Assembly (NCBI RefSeq): GCF_004792415.1
Contig: NZ_CP038853.1
Coordinates: 1,178,001 to 1,242,000 of the forward strand
Direction of reading: 5' to 3'
From: Pantoea vagans
GTDB taxonomy: Bacteria > Pseudomonadota > Gammaproteobacteria > Enterobacterales > Enterobacteriaceae
Length of the DNA stretch: 64,000 bases
The position numbers were made by a program, and so were the translations under genes. The notes under the pieces were generated by a model. It was not told the DNA's origin, searched no databases, and worked only from the letters and a program-made list of their open reading frames with translations. Positions 9,503 through 19,455 of the stretch are shown one piece after another. Every line of letters starts with the position of its first letter. Positions within the stretch are counted from its first letter, which is position 1.

Positions 9503-9763
9503 TCAGTCAGGAGCCTGAAAAGGAACGGCTCTCTTATTTAAAGCCTGCAAAAAACAATTAGCGTAATTTATCGACCAGCCAGATTCTTTTAAGTTGTACA
9601 ACCCGAGAGCTATTACTTCATTTCTTTTAAAGCTAAATTCTGCTAGTGAAACATCACAGTGCATTCCATACGATAGCCTTTTATTTTTAAAGGAAAATAC
9701 ATATTCCATGTGCCATTATTTTGAAGTATTAGTATTACCATAAGATAGAGACCCTGCTCCTGC
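9503..9763 (-). pseudogene. Short AT-rich relic reading frame, unknown
   Basis: On the minus strand, ATG 9709 opens 68 codons (MEYVFSFKNKRLSYGMHCDV...). Two codons before that ATG is a TAA (9716-9718), and the same frame upstream still reads like protein (PYKLAGAGSLSYGNTNTSK). This suggests a gene of which only the 3' part survives, interrupted by one stop. No family is recognised. The rest of 9362-9988 shows no other feature that I can support. Confidence 0.25.
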
Positions 9764-9988
9764 GAGCTTATAAGGCTATATCTCTAAGCTTTATAATTTT
9801 GATCCGACAAGCATTTAAAAGGACCTCTTTTTACATTGAACAGGCTAAGCCGCAGCTTAAACACCAGAGATTAATTGAATTATATTGAAAGGTGCAGATG
9901 CCAGTTGAAAACACGCAGCCCGGATAAAGGCTTTATCACTGATTACAAAAGGGTGGGTGATACTGACAGGCTTCAGGATAGGTCCAGA

Positions 9989-10063
9989 TGGTGTCCCCTG
10001 CAGGAATCGAACCTGCAACTAGCCCTTAGGAGGGGCTCGTTATATCCATTTAACTAAGAGGAC
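9989..10063 (-). tRNA. argW: tRNA-Arg (anticodon CCT)
   Basis: The minus strand reads GTCCTCTTAGTTAAATGG at the 5' end (10063 downward). It has a CTCCTAA anticodon loop giving anticodon CCT, the TTCGATTC T-loop, and acceptor AGGGGAC-A followed by an encoded CCA (TGG on the plus strand at 9989-9991). It is nearly identical to E. coli argW as recalled. In E. coli argW also neighbours yfdC and serves as an attachment site for prophage-type elements. The 3' end of the tRNA faces the accessory region 1-9988. Confidence 0.97.
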
Positions 10064-10141
10064 TGCGGCGCGCAGTATAGCGCAAACAGGCTATGAGATT
10101 CACTACATCGCCGTCCGTTTGCTCATTCCGTCAGCAATCCG

Positions 10142-10176
10142 GCTTTCTGTACGCGCGAACATTACGTACAGAAAGC
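10142..10176. repeat. Perfect 12-bp inverted repeat between argW and yfdC
   Basis: GCTTTCTGTACG (10142-10153) is followed after 11 nt by its exact reverse complement CGTACAGAAAGC (10165-10176). No T-run follows on either strand, so it does not look like a simple intrinsic terminator. It is the only structured element I see in the 291-bp gap 10064-10354. It could be a transcript-processing hairpin, a protein-binding dyad or part of an old insertion scar. Confidence 0.6.
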
Positions 10177-10354
10177 GGAAAGCAGCTGTTCTGAAGTCCA
10201 GGATGTCACCCAGACTGAAGCGGCACTCCGGCTCTGAATCTTCACTTCCGGCTACAGCAGACACTCCGGTAAACGTTTTTCAGCCGCCCGCATAGCAAAT
10301 CGCCTCAGCCAACAGACCTGAAAGGCAAACAGAGTTAACTGTCTGCCTTGCCAT

Positions 10355-11290
10355 CTACTCCGTGCCTTCCTGCTCTTCGCGCTGGCGGCGTTTCTCCTGC
10401 TTGCGCTTTTCAGCTTTCGCTTTCGCTACCGCCGCCTCACTCATGTCATTACGGATCTGCGCGTGGCTGATCAGGGCAAAAATCAGAGTGCCGCCGGTAA
10501 TGTTGCCGAGCAGCGTCGGCAGGGCAAACGGCCACAAAAATTCATGCCAGCTGATGCTGCCGTTAAATACCAGATAGAGCACTTCGACCGAGCCCACCAC
10601 GATATGCGCCAGATCGCCCAGCGCAACCAGCCAGGTCATCATCACAATGACCAGCAGTTTAGCGCCGCCCGCAGAGGGGAACATCCAGACCATGGTGGCG
10701 ATAATCCAGCCGGAAATCACCGCATTGGCAAACATCTCGCCAGGGGTATGTTCCATCACCTTCATACTGATATTGGTAAAGGCCTGACGGGTTGCATCGT
10801 CAAATATCGGCATCTCATTGAACGCCAGCGCACCCAGCGCGGTGCCAATCAGGTTACCCAGCAACACAATGCCCCACAAACGTAACAGCAGACCCGCATT
10901 GCTCCAGGTCGGTTTGTGCATCACCGGTAAGACGGCGGTAACGGTGTTTTCGGTAAAGAGCTGCTGGCGCGCCATAATGACGATAACAAAACCAAAGGTG
11001 TAACCGAGGTTTTCCAGCAGAAACGCACCCGGTACGCCATCAAGATGCACCTGAAATATTCCCTTAGCCATCAGCGAGGCGCCCATAGACAGGCCTGCCG
11101 CGATAGCTGACCAGAGCAGCGCCATACCGTCGCGCTCCAGCTCCTTTTCACCATCCTGACGAATCTCTTCATGGATCGCCGCAGCGCGTGAGGGTAATGC
11201 CTCCTCATCGACTTCGATGTCAGTGCCCTTGTCCTTCTCTTCGCTCTCTACGTCGTTAGGACCCTGTTCATTACCTGATGAAGGCTTCAT
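10355..11290 (-). CDS. yfdC: Formate/nitrite-transporter-family membrane protein YfdC
   Basis: The 311-residue protein has an unusual acidic N-terminal extension of about 45 residues. Six membrane segments of the FNT (formate/nitrite transporter) fold follow, then a lysine- and arginine-rich C-terminal tail (KAKAEKRKQEKRRQREEQEG). Sequence and position beside argW match E. coli YfdC. The transported substrate is not established for this branch. It is transcribed away from the ccm operon, sharing a 242-bp gap (11291-11532) in which I see no clear operator. Confidence 0.9.
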   Translation of the reverse strand: MKPSSGNEQGPNDVESEEKDKGTDIEVDEEALPSRAAAIHEEIRQDGEKELERDGMALLWSAIAAGLSMGASLMAKGIFQVHLDGVPGAFLLENLGYTFGFVIVIMARQQLFTENTVTAVLPVMHKPTWSNAGLLLRLWGIVLLGNLIGTALGALAFNEMPIFDDATRQAFTNISMKVMEHTPGEMFANAVISGWIIATMVWMFPSAGGAKLLVIVMMTWLVALGDLAHIVVGSVEVLYLVFNGSISWHEFLWPFALPTLLGNITGGTLIFALISHAQIRNDMSEAAVAKAKAEKRKQEKRRQREEQEGTE

Positions 11291-11532
11291 ATTTTCTCCT
11301 GGTGATAGTGCTGTAGCGTAATAAGCGTAGCCGTTTTTTATTTGCTGATAATGTAACGACCAGTGCGAATAAGCGTAACAACGTTTTTCGGAACTGCATT
11401 TTTATTCAGACTTCCGTCGATACCGCACGAATAAGCTACTGGCAGCGAAACTGAGCGTTGGCTCACACTTCGGCCCACAGCAACATTGTGGTAATATCCC
11501 GGCCACTTTTAGCTGGTGCGATTCCCCCCTCG

Positions 11533-12150
11533 ATGCTGGAAATCATTACGCTTACTTGTGCATACGACGAACGATCGCTGTTCCGGCGGCTCTCTTTTCG
11601 CGTCTCTGCTGGTGACATTGTGCAGATTGAAGGCCCCAACGGTGCCGGAAAGACCTCGTTATTGCGCCTGCTGGCGGGTCTGAGCCGTCCGGAAGAGGGT
11701 GAAATACGCTGGCAGCAGCAGCCGATCCTGCGACAGCGTGAAACCTGGCATCAGGCGATGCTCTATCTTGGCCACCATCCAGGTGTCAAAGGCGTGCTCA
11801 CGCCGCTGGAAAATCTGCGCTTCTACCATCCCGATTGCACTGATGCGCAGATCTTTGCAGCACTCGAAAGTGTCGACCTTACGGGCGATGAAGAGGTGCC
11901 GGTCAGCCGCTTGTCGGCAGGTCAGCAGCGTCGGGTGGCGCTGGCGCGGCTGTGGCTCAGTCAGGCCCGTATCTGGATCCTCGACGAGCCGCTGACCGCC
12001 ATCGACAAAGCGGGTATTGAAAAATTAATGGCGCAATTCGCCTGGCATGCCGATAACGGCGGTGCAGTGATCCTCACGACCCATCAGGATTTACCTGCGG
12101 ATGCGGCGCGGGTGCGTAAAATTCGCCTTGGCGACGTGGAGGCAGAGTGA
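11533..12150 (+). CDS. ccmA: Cytochrome c maturation ABC transporter ATP-binding protein CcmA
   Basis: CcmA is the ATPase of the CcmABCD complex that releases haem-loaded CcmE for cytochrome c assembly. The 205-residue protein has Walker A GPNGAGKT (34-41), ABC signature [16 protein letters not shown] from residue 127 and Walker B WILDEP near 147-152. I chose ATG 11533 (MLEIITL). A TTG at 11458 would add 25 residues not expected in the family. No strong Shine-Dalgarno is visible before it. It heads a tightly packed nine-gene operon and overlaps ccmB by 4 nt (ATGA). Confidence 0.95.
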   Translation: MLEIITLTCAYDERSLFRRLSFRVSAGDIVQIEGPNGAGKTSLLRLLAGLSRPEEGEIRWQQQPILRQRETWHQAMLYLGHHPGVKGVLTPLENLRFYHPDCTDAQIFAALESVDLTGDEEVPVSRLSAGQQRRVALARLWLSQARIWILDEPLTAIDKAGIEKLMAQFAWHADNGGAVILTTHQDLPADAARVRKIRLGDVEAE

Positions 12151-12809
12151 TGCTGTTTCGCCTCATCCAGCGTGAATTGCGCATTGCCTTTCGCGGCGGT
12201 GCAGATGTGGTCAATCCGCTCTGGTTTTTCCTGATTGTCATCACCCTGTTTCCCTTGGGCATCGGACCGGACCCGCAACAGCTGGCGCGCATTGCGCCGG
12301 GCGTTGCCTGGGTTGCCGCACTGCTGGCGTCGCTGCTGGCGCTGGAACGGCTGTTTCGCGATGACTTCAGTGATGGCTCGCTGGAGCAACTGGTACTGCA
12401 GCCGACGCCACTGCCGGTAACGGTCATAGGCAAAGTGGTGGCGCACTGGCTGGTCACCGGCGTGCCGCTGATCATTCTGTCGCCACTGGCCGCGCTGCTG
12501 CTGTCGCTGGATTTTAATGGCTGGCGGGCGATGGCCCTGACGCTGCTGCTCGGCACGCCAACGCTGAGTTTTCTCGGTGCGATTGGCGTGGGTCTGACGG
12601 TGGGGTTGCGACGCGGCGGTGTGCTGCTGAGCCTGCTGGTGCTGCCGCTGGCGATTCCGGTATTGATCTTCGCCAGTGCGGCGATGGAGGCGGCCAGTCA
12701 GGGATTGCCGATTGGTGGTTATCTGGCGATTCTCGGCGCGATGCTGCTGGGCAGCGCCACGCTCGCGCCGTTTGCCACGGCAGCGGCGCTACGCATTACT
12801 TTGCAGTAA
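12147..12809 (+). CDS. ccmB: Haem exporter permease CcmB
   Basis: CcmB is the six-pass membrane partner of CcmA. The protein is 220 residues, the family's usual length, with successive hydrophobic segments throughout and the N-terminal [13 protein letters not shown] stretch typical of CcmB. It starts in the ccmA stop. A 67-nt gap separates it from ccmC, the largest internal gap in the operon. Confidence 0.95.
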   Translation: MMLFRLIQRELRIAFRGGADVVNPLWFFLIVITLFPLGIGPDPQQLARIAPGVAWVAALLASLLALERLFRDDFSDGSLEQLVLQPTPLPVTVIGKVVAHWLVTGVPLIILSPLAALLLSLDFNGWRAMALTLLLGTPTLSFLGAIGVGLTVGLRRGGVLLSLLVLPLAIPVLIFASAAMEAASQGLPIGGYLAILGAMLLGSATLAPFATAAALRITLQ

Positions 12810-12876
12810 CCTGCTTGTATCCACCGCGCGTAAAAGACGCGGCAATACTCTTTTATCGTTAATGTGAGCATCTGAT

Positions 12877-13617
12877 ATGTGGAAAGCGTTACATCAGCTG
12901 GCCAGGCCCGAACGGCTTTATCAATTTTCGGGGCGACTTGTGCCCTGGTTTGCCGTTGCAGGGCTGGCATCGTTGCTGCTGGGCTGGGTCTGGGGATTCG
13001 GATTTGCCCCTGCTGACTATCAGCAGGGCGACAGTTTTCGCATCATGTATATCCATGTACCCGCCGCGATGTGGTCGATGGGCATCTATGCCTCCATGGC
13101 TATCGCCGCCTTTACTGGTCTGGTGTGGCAGATGAAGATGGCCGATCTGGTCTCAGCCGCCATGGCTCCCGTAGGCGCGGTTTTTACCTTTATTGCGCTG
13201 GTCACCGGTTCCGCATGGGGCAAGCCGATGTGGGGCACCTGGTGGATCTGGGATGCGCGTCTGACGTCGGAGCTGGTGCTGCTGTTCCTCTATATGGGCG
13301 TGATCGCGCTTTATCACGCATTTGATGACCGCCGCACCGCAGGCCGGGCCGCCGGGATTCTGATTCTGGTTGGCGTGGTCAATCTGCCCATCATTCACTT
13401 CTCGGTGCAGTGGTGGAATACTCTGCATCAGGGCTCGTCAGGCATTCTTCAGCAGGCGATTGCGCCAGTAATGCGCACGCCGCTGCGCTGGTCGATCCTC
13501 GGTTATCTGCTGCTGTTTATCACGCTGACCCTGATGCGGCTGCGCAATCTGATTCTGTTAACCGAGCGTCATCGTCCCTGGGCGATTGATGTGGCGAAGC
13601 GGGGAGAGCAGGCATGA
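12877..13617 (+). CDS. ccmC: Haem-handling protein CcmC
   Basis: CcmC presents haem to the periplasmic chaperone CcmE. This 246-residue polytopic protein carries the tryptophan-rich haem-handling signature (WGKPMWGTWWIWDARLTSE) in a periplasmic loop and flanking histidines (HVPAAMWSM and HFSVQWWNTLHQ). It overlaps ccmD by 4 nt. Confidence 0.96.
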   Translation: MWKALHQLARPERLYQFSGRLVPWFAVAGLASLLLGWVWGFGFAPADYQQGDSFRIMYIHVPAAMWSMGIYASMAIAAFTGLVWQMKMADLVSAAMAPVGAVFTFIALVTGSAWGKPMWGTWWIWDARLTSELVLLFLYMGVIALYHAFDDRRTAGRAAGILILVGVVNLPIIHFSVQWWNTLHQGSSGILQQAIAPVMRTPLRWSILGYLLLFITLTLMRLRNLILLTERHRPWAIDVAKRGEQA

Positions 13618-13847
13618 CCCCGGCATTTACCTCGTGGCACGCCTTCTTTGCGATGGGCGGTTATGCCTTTTACGTCTGGCTGGCGGTTGCCTGCACGTTG
13701 CTTCCGCTTATCGGTCTGACGCTGCATACCCTGTTGCTGCGCCGCCGCCTGCTGGCTGAGATCCGCCAGCGTGATGCGCGGGAACGTCGCATCCGGGCGG
13801 CGAAAACGAAAAAAGCCGCGGCTGAAGCGGCAGGAGAGACACTGTGA
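13614..13847 (+). CDS. ccmD: Haem exporter small subunit CcmD
   Basis: The 77-residue protein has one N-terminal membrane segment (about 13-40) and a basic, alanine-rich cytoplasmic tail, as in CcmD, which holds CcmC and CcmE in the CcmABCD complex. It overlaps ccmC (ATGA) and ccmE (GTGA), so it is clearly translated as part of the operon. Confidence 0.92.
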   Translation: MTPAFTSWHAFFAMGGYAFYVWLAVACTLLPLIGLTLHTLLLRRRLLAEIRQRDARERRIRAAKTKKAAAEAAGETL

Positions 13848-14329
13848 ATATCCGTCGACGCAACCGCCTCTATGCGGCAGTGGCGATCCTGCTCGGCCTT
13901 GGCCTTGCCACCGCGCTGGTCATGTATGCGCTGCGCTCAAACATCGATCTGTTCTATACCCCGGGTGAAATTCTCTACGGCAAAGGCGAGGCGCACGAGA
14001 AGCCTGAAGCGGGCCAGCGACTGCGCGTCGGTGGCATGGTGATGCCCGGCAGCGTCCGGCGCGATCCCAATACGCTGGCGGTATCCTTCAAACTTTATGA
14101 TGCACGCGGCGTGGTCAGCGTCAGTTTTGAAGGCATCCTGCCGGATCTGTTCCGGGAAGGGCAGGGCGTTGTCGCACAGGGCGTGCTGACGACGGGCAAC
14201 CAGGTTATCGCCAAGGAAGTGCTGGCGAAACATGATGAGAAATACACGCCGCCGGAAATTGAAGACGCGATGAAGAGTAATCACACCGGCCCGCAGTCGC
14301 TCTATCAGGCGGGAAATAAATCATCATGA
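13844..14329 (+). CDS. ccmE: Periplasmic haem chaperone CcmE
   Basis: CcmE binds haem covalently in the periplasm and passes it to CcmF. The 161-residue protein has an N-terminal membrane anchor and the OB-fold domain. The haem-binding histidine falls at residue 130 in [12 protein letters not shown], the position known from E. coli. The GTG start overlaps the ccmD stop. Confidence 0.96.
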   Translation: MNIRRRNRLYAAVAILLGLGLATALVMYALRSNIDLFYTPGEILYGKGEAHEKPEAGQRLRVGGMVMPGSVRRDPNTLAVSFKLYDARGVVSVSFEGILPDLFREGQGVVAQGVLTTGNQVIAKEVLAKHDEKYTPPEIEDAMKSNHTGPQSLYQAGNKSS

Positions 14330-16284
14330 TGCCCGAAATCGGAACCTTTCTGCTCTGCCTGGCGCTGGGGCTTTCCCTGTTGCTGAGCAGCTATCCGCTG
14401 TGGGGCGCAGTACGTCAGGATGCCCGTCTGATGGCGATGGCGCGTCCGCTGGCCTGCGGCCTGTTTGTCTGCATCGCAGCGGCGTTTGCGCTGCTGGTCT
14501 GGGCCTTTATCAGCAACGATTTTACCGTTGCCTATGTCGTCACGAACTCCAACAGCCTGCTGCCGGTCTACTATCGCATCGCCGCCACCTGGGGCGCACA
14601 CGAAGGTTCACTGCTGCTGTGGGTGCTGCTGCTCAGCACCTGGACACTGGCGGTAGCGATCTTCAGCCGAGGGATGCCGCAGGATGCGCTGGCCCGCGTG
14701 CTGGCCGTCATGGGAATGATCAACCTCGGCTTCCTGCTGTTTATCCTGCTGACCTCCAATCCGTTTGGCCGCACGCTGCCGGACTTCCCGATAGACGGGC
14801 ACGACCTGAATCCGATGCTGCAGGATATTGGCCTGATCTTTCATCCGCCGCTGCTCTATATGGGCTATGTCGGCTTTTCAGTGGCGTTTGCCTATGCCAT
14901 CGCCTCACTGATGGCCGGACGGCTCGATACCGCCTGGGCGCGCTGGTCGCGTCCCTGGACGACGGCGGCCTGGGTCTTTCTGACCATCGGGATTGTCCTT
15001 GGATCTGCCTGGGCCTATTACGAACTGGGCTGGGGCGGCTGGTGGTTTTGGGACCCGGTTGAAAATGCTTCGTTTATGCCATGGCTGGCGGGCACCGCCC
15101 TGATGCACTCGCTGGCGGTGACCGAAAAGCGCGGCACCTTTAAGGCCTGGACCGTGCTGCTGGCGATTACGGCGTTTTCGCTGAGCCTGCTCGGGACGTT
15201 CCTGGTGCGATCCGGCGTGCTGGTGTCGGTGCACTCCTTTGCCTCCGATCCGGCGCGCGGCATGTTTATCCTCGCATTTCTGGTGATTGTCATCGGCAGT
15301 TCACTGCTGCTCTACGCCATTAAAGGCGGGCAGGTGCGTGGCCGGGTTCAGAATGAAACCTGGTCGCGGGAATCGTTCCTGCTGGGTAATAACGTGCTGC
15401 TGATTGCCGCGATGCTGGTGGTGCTGCTCGGCACGCTATTGCCGCTGGTGCACAAGCAGCTGGGCCTGGGCAGCATTTCGGTCGGTGAACCCTTCTTCAA
15501 CACCATGTTCAGCTGGCTGATGGCACCGTTTGCGCTGCTGATGGGGATTGGGCCGCTGGTGCGCTGGCGTCGCGATGAACCGCAGAAGCTGACAAAACGG
15601 CTGGCGCTGGCGCTGATGGTGACTCTGGCCTGTTCCGTGATCATTCCGTGGTGGCTGCAGGATCGTATTGAAGCGATGACGGTGGTTGGTCTGCTGATGT
15701 CACTCTGGATTATCGTGCTGACGCTGCTGGAACTGCATGAGCGCGCCACCCATCGTCATCCGTTCTTTTCGGGTTTACGTCATCTGTCGCGCAGCCACTG
15801 GGGCATGGTGCTGGGCCATCTGGGCGTGGGTGTCACGGTGATTGGCATTGCGTTCAGCACGCAGTACAGCGTCGAACGCGATGTGCGGATGAAGGCGGGC
15901 GATAGCGTCGATATTCATCATTATCACTTTGTCTTCCGTGGCGTGCAGAATCTGCAGGGGCCTAACTACAGCGGCGGCATGGGCATCATTGATGTCACGC
16001 GCAATGGCAAACATGAAGCGACGCTGCAGGCGGAAAAACGCTTTTATACCGCCGCCCGCACCATGATGACCGAAGCGGCGATCGATGGCGGTTTCAGCCG
16101 CGATCTCTACGCGGCGCTGGGCGAAGAGCTGGAGGATGGCGGCTGGGCCGTTCGCATCTACTACAAACCCTTTGTCCGCTGGATCTGGTTCGGTGGCGCG
16201 CTGATGGCGGTGGGCGGGCTGTTCTGCCTGTTTGATCCCCGTTACCGTTCGCGCAAAAAAGCAGAAACGGAGGTGCGGACATGA
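14326..16284 (+). CDS. ccmF: Cytochrome c haem lyase subunit CcmF
   Basis: CcmF is the core of the haem lyase that attaches haem to apocytochromes. The 652-residue polytopic protein carries the WWD signature [18 protein letters not shown] and several conserved periplasmic histidines ([16 protein letters not shown]). A large periplasmic domain precedes the last membrane segment. Length and motif order match the family. It overlaps both neighbours by 4 nt. Confidence 0.97.
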   Translation: MMPEIGTFLLCLALGLSLLLSSYPLWGAVRQDARLMAMARPLACGLFVCIAAAFALLVWAFISNDFTVAYVVTNSNSLLPVYYRIAATWGAHEGSLLLWVLLLSTWTLAVAIFSRGMPQDALARVLAVMGMINLGFLLFILLTSNPFGRTLPDFPIDGHDLNPMLQDIGLIFHPPLLYMGYVGFSVAFAYAIASLMAGRLDTAWARWSRPWTTAAWVFLTIGIVLGSAWAYYELGWGGWWFWDPVENASFMPWLAGTALMHSLAVTEKRGTFKAWTVLLAITAFSLSLLGTFLVRSGVLVSVHSFASDPARGMFILAFLVIVIGSSLLLYAIKGGQVRGRVQNETWSRESFLLGNNVLLIAAMLVVLLGTLLPLVHKQLGLGSISVGEPFFNTMFSWLMAPFALLMGIGPLVRWRRDEPQKLTKRLALALMVTLACSVIIPWWLQDRIEAMTVVGLLMSLWIIVLTLLELHERATHRHPFFSGLRHLSRSHWGMVLGHLGVGVTVIGIAFSTQYSVERDVRMKAGDSVDIHHYHFVFRGVQNLQGPNYSGGMGIIDVTRNGKHEATLQAEKRFYTAARTMMTEAAIDGGFSRDLYAALGEELEDGGWAVRIYYKPFVRWIWFGGALMAVGGLFCLFDPRYRSRKKAETEVRT

Positions 16285-16838
16285 ACAAGAAAATCCTGTT
16301 TATTCCCCTGATGCTGTTTCTGCTGCTGGCGGCTGCGCTGCTGTGGCAGCTGACGCGCAATGCCGATGGCGACGATCCGACCCGTCTGGAATCGGCCCTG
16401 ATTGGCAAACCGGTGCCGCTGTTCCGGCTGGAAGCACTGGATCAGCCGGGCAAAACTTATGATCAGCGCGTGCTGACGGATGGCAAACCGATATTGCTCA
16501 ACGTCTGGGCGACCTGGTGTCCGACCTGCCGCGCTGAACATCACTATCTGAATACGCTGGCAGAGCAGGGCATTCGTGTCGTCGGGCTGAACTATAAAGA
16601 CGATCGTCAAAAGGCGGTTAACTGGCTGAATACGCTGGGTAATCCGTATGCGCTGAGCCTCTACGATGGCAACGGCATGCTGGGACTGGATCTCGGCGTT
16701 TATGGCGCGCCGGAAACTTTCCTGATCGACGGTAAAGGGATCATCCGTTATCGCCATGCGGGCGATCTGAATGCGCGCGTCTGGGAGCAGGAAGTGAAAC
16801 CCTTGTGGATGAAATACAGTGCGGAGGCGGGATCATGA
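16281..16838 (+). CDS. ccmG: Thiol:disulfide oxidoreductase CcmG/DsbE
   Basis: CcmG is a membrane-tethered thioredoxin-like reductant that keeps apocytochrome CxxCH thiols reduced for haem attachment. The 185-residue protein has an N-terminal membrane anchor (about 5-22). The active site is WATWCPTC with cysteines at residues 80 and 83, as in E. coli DsbE. It overlaps ccmF and ccmH by 4 nt. Confidence 0.96.
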   Translation: MNKKILFIPLMLFLLLAAALLWQLTRNADGDDPTRLESALIGKPVPLFRLEALDQPGKTYDQRVLTDGKPILLNVWATWCPTCRAEHHYLNTLAEQGIRVVGLNYKDDRQKAVNWLNTLGNPYALSLYDGNGMLGLDLGVYGAPETFLIDGKGIIRYRHAGDLNARVWEQEVKPLWMKYSAEAGS

Positions 16839-17287
16839 GAATGCTGTTACTGCTCTGCGGCCTGCTGATCAGCATTAACCTGTGGGCAAGCATCGACACG
16901 CTGCAATTTGACTCGGAGGCCCAGGAAGAACAGTACCGCGACCTGACTGCGTCACTGCGCTGTCCGAAATGCCAGAACAACAGCATTGCCGATTCGAATG
17001 CGATGATTGCCGCCGATATGCGGCTGAAAGTCTATCAGCTGATGAAGCAGGGCCAGAGTCGCCAGCAGATTATCGACTACATGGTGGCGCGCTACGGCAA
17101 CTTCGTCAGCTATTCGCCACCGGTCACGCCTTCAACCCTTATTCTGTGGGCGGGTCCGGCGCTGTTTGCGCTGCTGGGTGGCGTGGTAATCATCCTGCGC
17201 AGCCGTCAGCGCAAAACCCGCAGTGAGCTGGATGAAAATGAGCAACAGCGTCTTAATGCGCTACTGAAGTCAGACAGGAAGCCGTAA
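16835..17287 (+). CDS. ccmH: Cytochrome c maturation redox protein CcmH (short form)
   Basis: CcmH works with CcmG to reduce and present apocytochrome c. The 150-residue protein has a signal peptide, the redox motif LRCPKCQNN with C43 and C46, and a C-terminal membrane anchor. I used ATG 16835, which overlaps the ccmG stop (ATGA). In E. coli, CcmH also contains the TPR domain in one chain; here that part is the next gene. Confidence 0.95.
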   Translation: MRMLLLLCGLLISINLWASIDTLQFDSEAQEEQYRDLTASLRCPKCQNNSIADSNAMIAADMRLKVYQLMKQGQSRQQIIDYMVARYGNFVSYSPPVTPSTLILWAGPALFALLGGVVIILRSRQRKTRSELDENEQQRLNALLKSDRKP

Positions 17288-18498
17288 TGAGTGCATTCTG
17301 GATTACCCTTTTTCTGTTACTGCTGGCGGTCTGCACGCTGTTTCTGGCCGCAGGCTGGCGGCAGCGTCAGGCCAGCGCAGGCGATCGCGATCGCCTTAAT
17401 CAGCGTTTCTACCATCAGCGGATAGATGAGCTGGCGCAGGATGAAGCGCAGGGCGTCGTTGCTGAGCGTCCGCTGATGGAACGGGAGCTACAGCAGACGC
17501 TACTGGCAGATATCCCGCCGGCACAGACGCTGCAGTCACACAGCAGCAGCCGCTGGATTCTGCTGCCAGGCCTGATTGTGCTGGTTGCGGTTTCGCTGGG
17601 AACTTATCTGAAAACCGGTGGCCTGGCACAATTCACCGGCTGGATGCAGGTGCAGCAGGCATATCCTGAGCTGCGTGCCCGCCTGATGGATCCCGGCGCA
17701 AAACCGCTGAGTATGGAGGAGCTGGCGCGTTTACAGCTCGGATTGCGTACCGCGTTGCAAACCGAACCGGATAATCTGGCCGACTGGACGATGCTGGGAC
17801 GGCTCGGCATGGTGCTGAATAATGCGGAGATGGCCAGCCAGGCCTTTGAGCGTGCACTTCAGCTTTCGCCCAACGATCTGGCGCTCAAGCAGGATTATGC
17901 AGAGGTGCTGACAAGATCCTCCGATCCGCAGGATAACCGTCAGGCATCACTGCTGCTGCAATCATTGCTTAAAGTGGATCCGCAAAACCCGCGGACGCTG
18001 AGCCTGCTGGCGTATAACGCTTACGGTCAGCAGCACTACGATCAGGCTATCGATGCATGGCAGACCCTGCTGGGTCTGTTGCCTGCCGGTGATTCGCGAC
18101 ACGCGATGATCGCCCGCAGCATTGAAAAGGCCCGGAGTGATGCGGGGCAGCAGAGTCGTCAGCTGGCGCTGACAGTGACGCTGACGCCAGAGGCAGAAAA
18201 AATGTTACCTCAGGACGGAGTGTTGTATATTTCGGTTTCTGACGGGGATTCACCGGTACCGGTGGCGGTTAAGCGTATGCCGCTCAGCCACTTCCCGCTG
18301 TCGCTGACGCTGGATGACAGCGATGCCATGATGCCGGATCGCCTGCTTTCGGCGCAGCATCAGGTTGAGGTTCGGGTGCGGATTTCCCGCGATGGCAGCG
18401 CCAATCCGCAGCCGGGTGACTGGCTGGGTCTGAGCGCGGTGATGCCCTGGGATGGCCATCAGCCGATCGCGGTGGAGATCAATAAGCAGCTACCCTGA
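17287..18498 (+). CDS. ccmI: Cytochrome c biogenesis TPR protein CcmI
   Basis: CcmI recognises the C-terminus of apocytochromes and delivers them to the CcmF/H lyase. The 403-residue protein has two N-terminal membrane segments (about 3-22 and 95-112), a TPR region in the middle (WTMLGRLGMVLNNAEMASQA, then AYNAYGQQHYDQAIDAW) and a C-terminal periplasmic domain. It corresponds to the C-terminal half of E. coli CcmH. The ATG follows the last base of the ccmH stop (TAATG), so the two remain tightly coupled. Confidence 0.93.
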   Translation: MSAFWITLFLLLLAVCTLFLAAGWRQRQASAGDRDRLNQRFYHQRIDELAQDEAQGVVAERPLMERELQQTLLADIPPAQTLQSHSSSRWILLPGLIVLVAVSLGTYLKTGGLAQFTGWMQVQQAYPELRARLMDPGAKPLSMEELARLQLGLRTALQTEPDNLADWTMLGRLGMVLNNAEMASQAFERALQLSPNDLALKQDYAEVLTRSSDPQDNRQASLLLQSLLKVDPQNPRTLSLLAYNAYGQQHYDQAIDAWQTLLGLLPAGDSRHAMIARSIEKARSDAGQQSRQLALTVTLTPEAEKMLPQDGVLYISVSDGDSPVPVAVKRMPLSHFPLSLTLDDSDAMMPDRLLSAQHQVEVRVRISRDGSANPQPGDWLGLSAVMPWDGHQPIAVEINKQLP

Positions 18499-18646
18499 AC
18501 GTCAAAATTGATAACGTTAAAAATGATGCGTGCCATTGCCTGCTGCCTCTGGCACAAAGTCAGCTATGCTCATCGGATAAGCCGATACGACAGGGCGATG
18601 ACCTGAACGATGGGCTGACCTTTTTCATCCGCACAGGGAGATTGGA

Positions 18647-19411
18647 ATGAATTATCGCCTGACCAGCCTGGCTATGGCCAGCGTCCTTCTGGTGGGTTGT
18701 GCCAGTTCAAAGCCGGCGAATAGCGATCCTGCGCAGCGCAGCGATCCATTCGAAGGCTTTAACCGCACGATGTTTAACTTTAACTACAACGTGCTGGATC
18801 CGTACGTGCTTCGTCCGGTCGCTGTCGCATGGCGTGATTATGTGCCGGTCCCGGCACGTACCGGCCTGAGCAATTTCCTCGGCAACCTGGAAGAGCCAGC
18901 CAGTATGGTCAACGCCATTCTGGTCGGTAACGGACGTGATGCGGGCATTCACTTCACCCGTTTCTTCCTGAACAGCGTGCTGGGGCTGGGCGGTTTCATC
19001 GACGTTGCTGGTAAAGCCAACCCGGAACTGGCGCGTGAAGAGCCGCATCGTTTCGGTACCACGCTGGGTCACTATGGCGTCGGCTACGGGCCTTATGTTG
19101 AACTGCCTGCTTACGGCAGCTTCACGGTTCGTCAGGATGGCGGCGACTATGTTGATACGCTCTATCCGATCCTCGGCTGGCTGACCTGGCCGATGTCGAT
19201 TGGTAAATGGACGCTGGAAGGTATCGAGACCCGCGCTCAGTTGCTGGATTCTGATGCCATCCTGAAACAGCAGAGCGATCCATACGCCTTTATCCGTAAC
19301 GCCTACTTCCAGCGGCACGACTTCCTGGCGCGTGGCGGTAAGCTCAAGCCGGAAGACAATCCTAACGCAGCCGCGATTCAGGATGACCTGAAGGATATCG
19401 ATTCGCAGTAA
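18647..19411 (+). CDS. mlaA: Outer-membrane lipid asymmetry lipoprotein MlaA (VacJ)
   Basis: MlaA removes mislocalised phospholipids from the outer leaflet of the outer membrane and hands them to MlaC. The 254-residue protein has a lipoprotein signal with lipobox LVGC (lipidated C18). The MlaA domain includes DPFEGFNRTMFNFN and EEPHRFGTTLGHYGVGYGPY. It lies beyond the ccm operon with its own upstream region and a GGGAGATTGG ribosome site. Confidence 0.97.
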   Translation: MNYRLTSLAMASVLLVGCASSKPANSDPAQRSDPFEGFNRTMFNFNYNVLDPYVLRPVAVAWRDYVPVPARTGLSNFLGNLEEPASMVNAILVGNGRDAGIHFTRFFLNSVLGLGGFIDVAGKANPELAREEPHRFGTTLGHYGVGYGPYVELPAYGSFTVRQDGGDYVDTLYPILGWLTWPMSIGKWTLEGIETRAQLLDSDAILKQQSDPYAFIRNAYFQRHDFLARGGKLKPEDNPNAAAIQDDLKDIDSQ

Positions 19412-19455
19412 TGTCACGGTCCGTAAAAGGGCGCGACACAAATTTGTTGCTAACG

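Noticed and set aside
9875..10057. Short plus-strand frame running into argW
   Set aside because: Its end is the complement of the tRNA gene, so it cannot be a real coding sequence.
10463..10885. 140-codon plus-strand frame opposite yfdC
   Set aside because: Histidine- and glutamine-rich antisense shadow of a clear membrane protein.
11458..11532. N-terminal extension of CcmA from TTG 11458
   Set aside because: The added 25 residues are not part of the CcmA family, and the ATG at 11533 gives the standard length.
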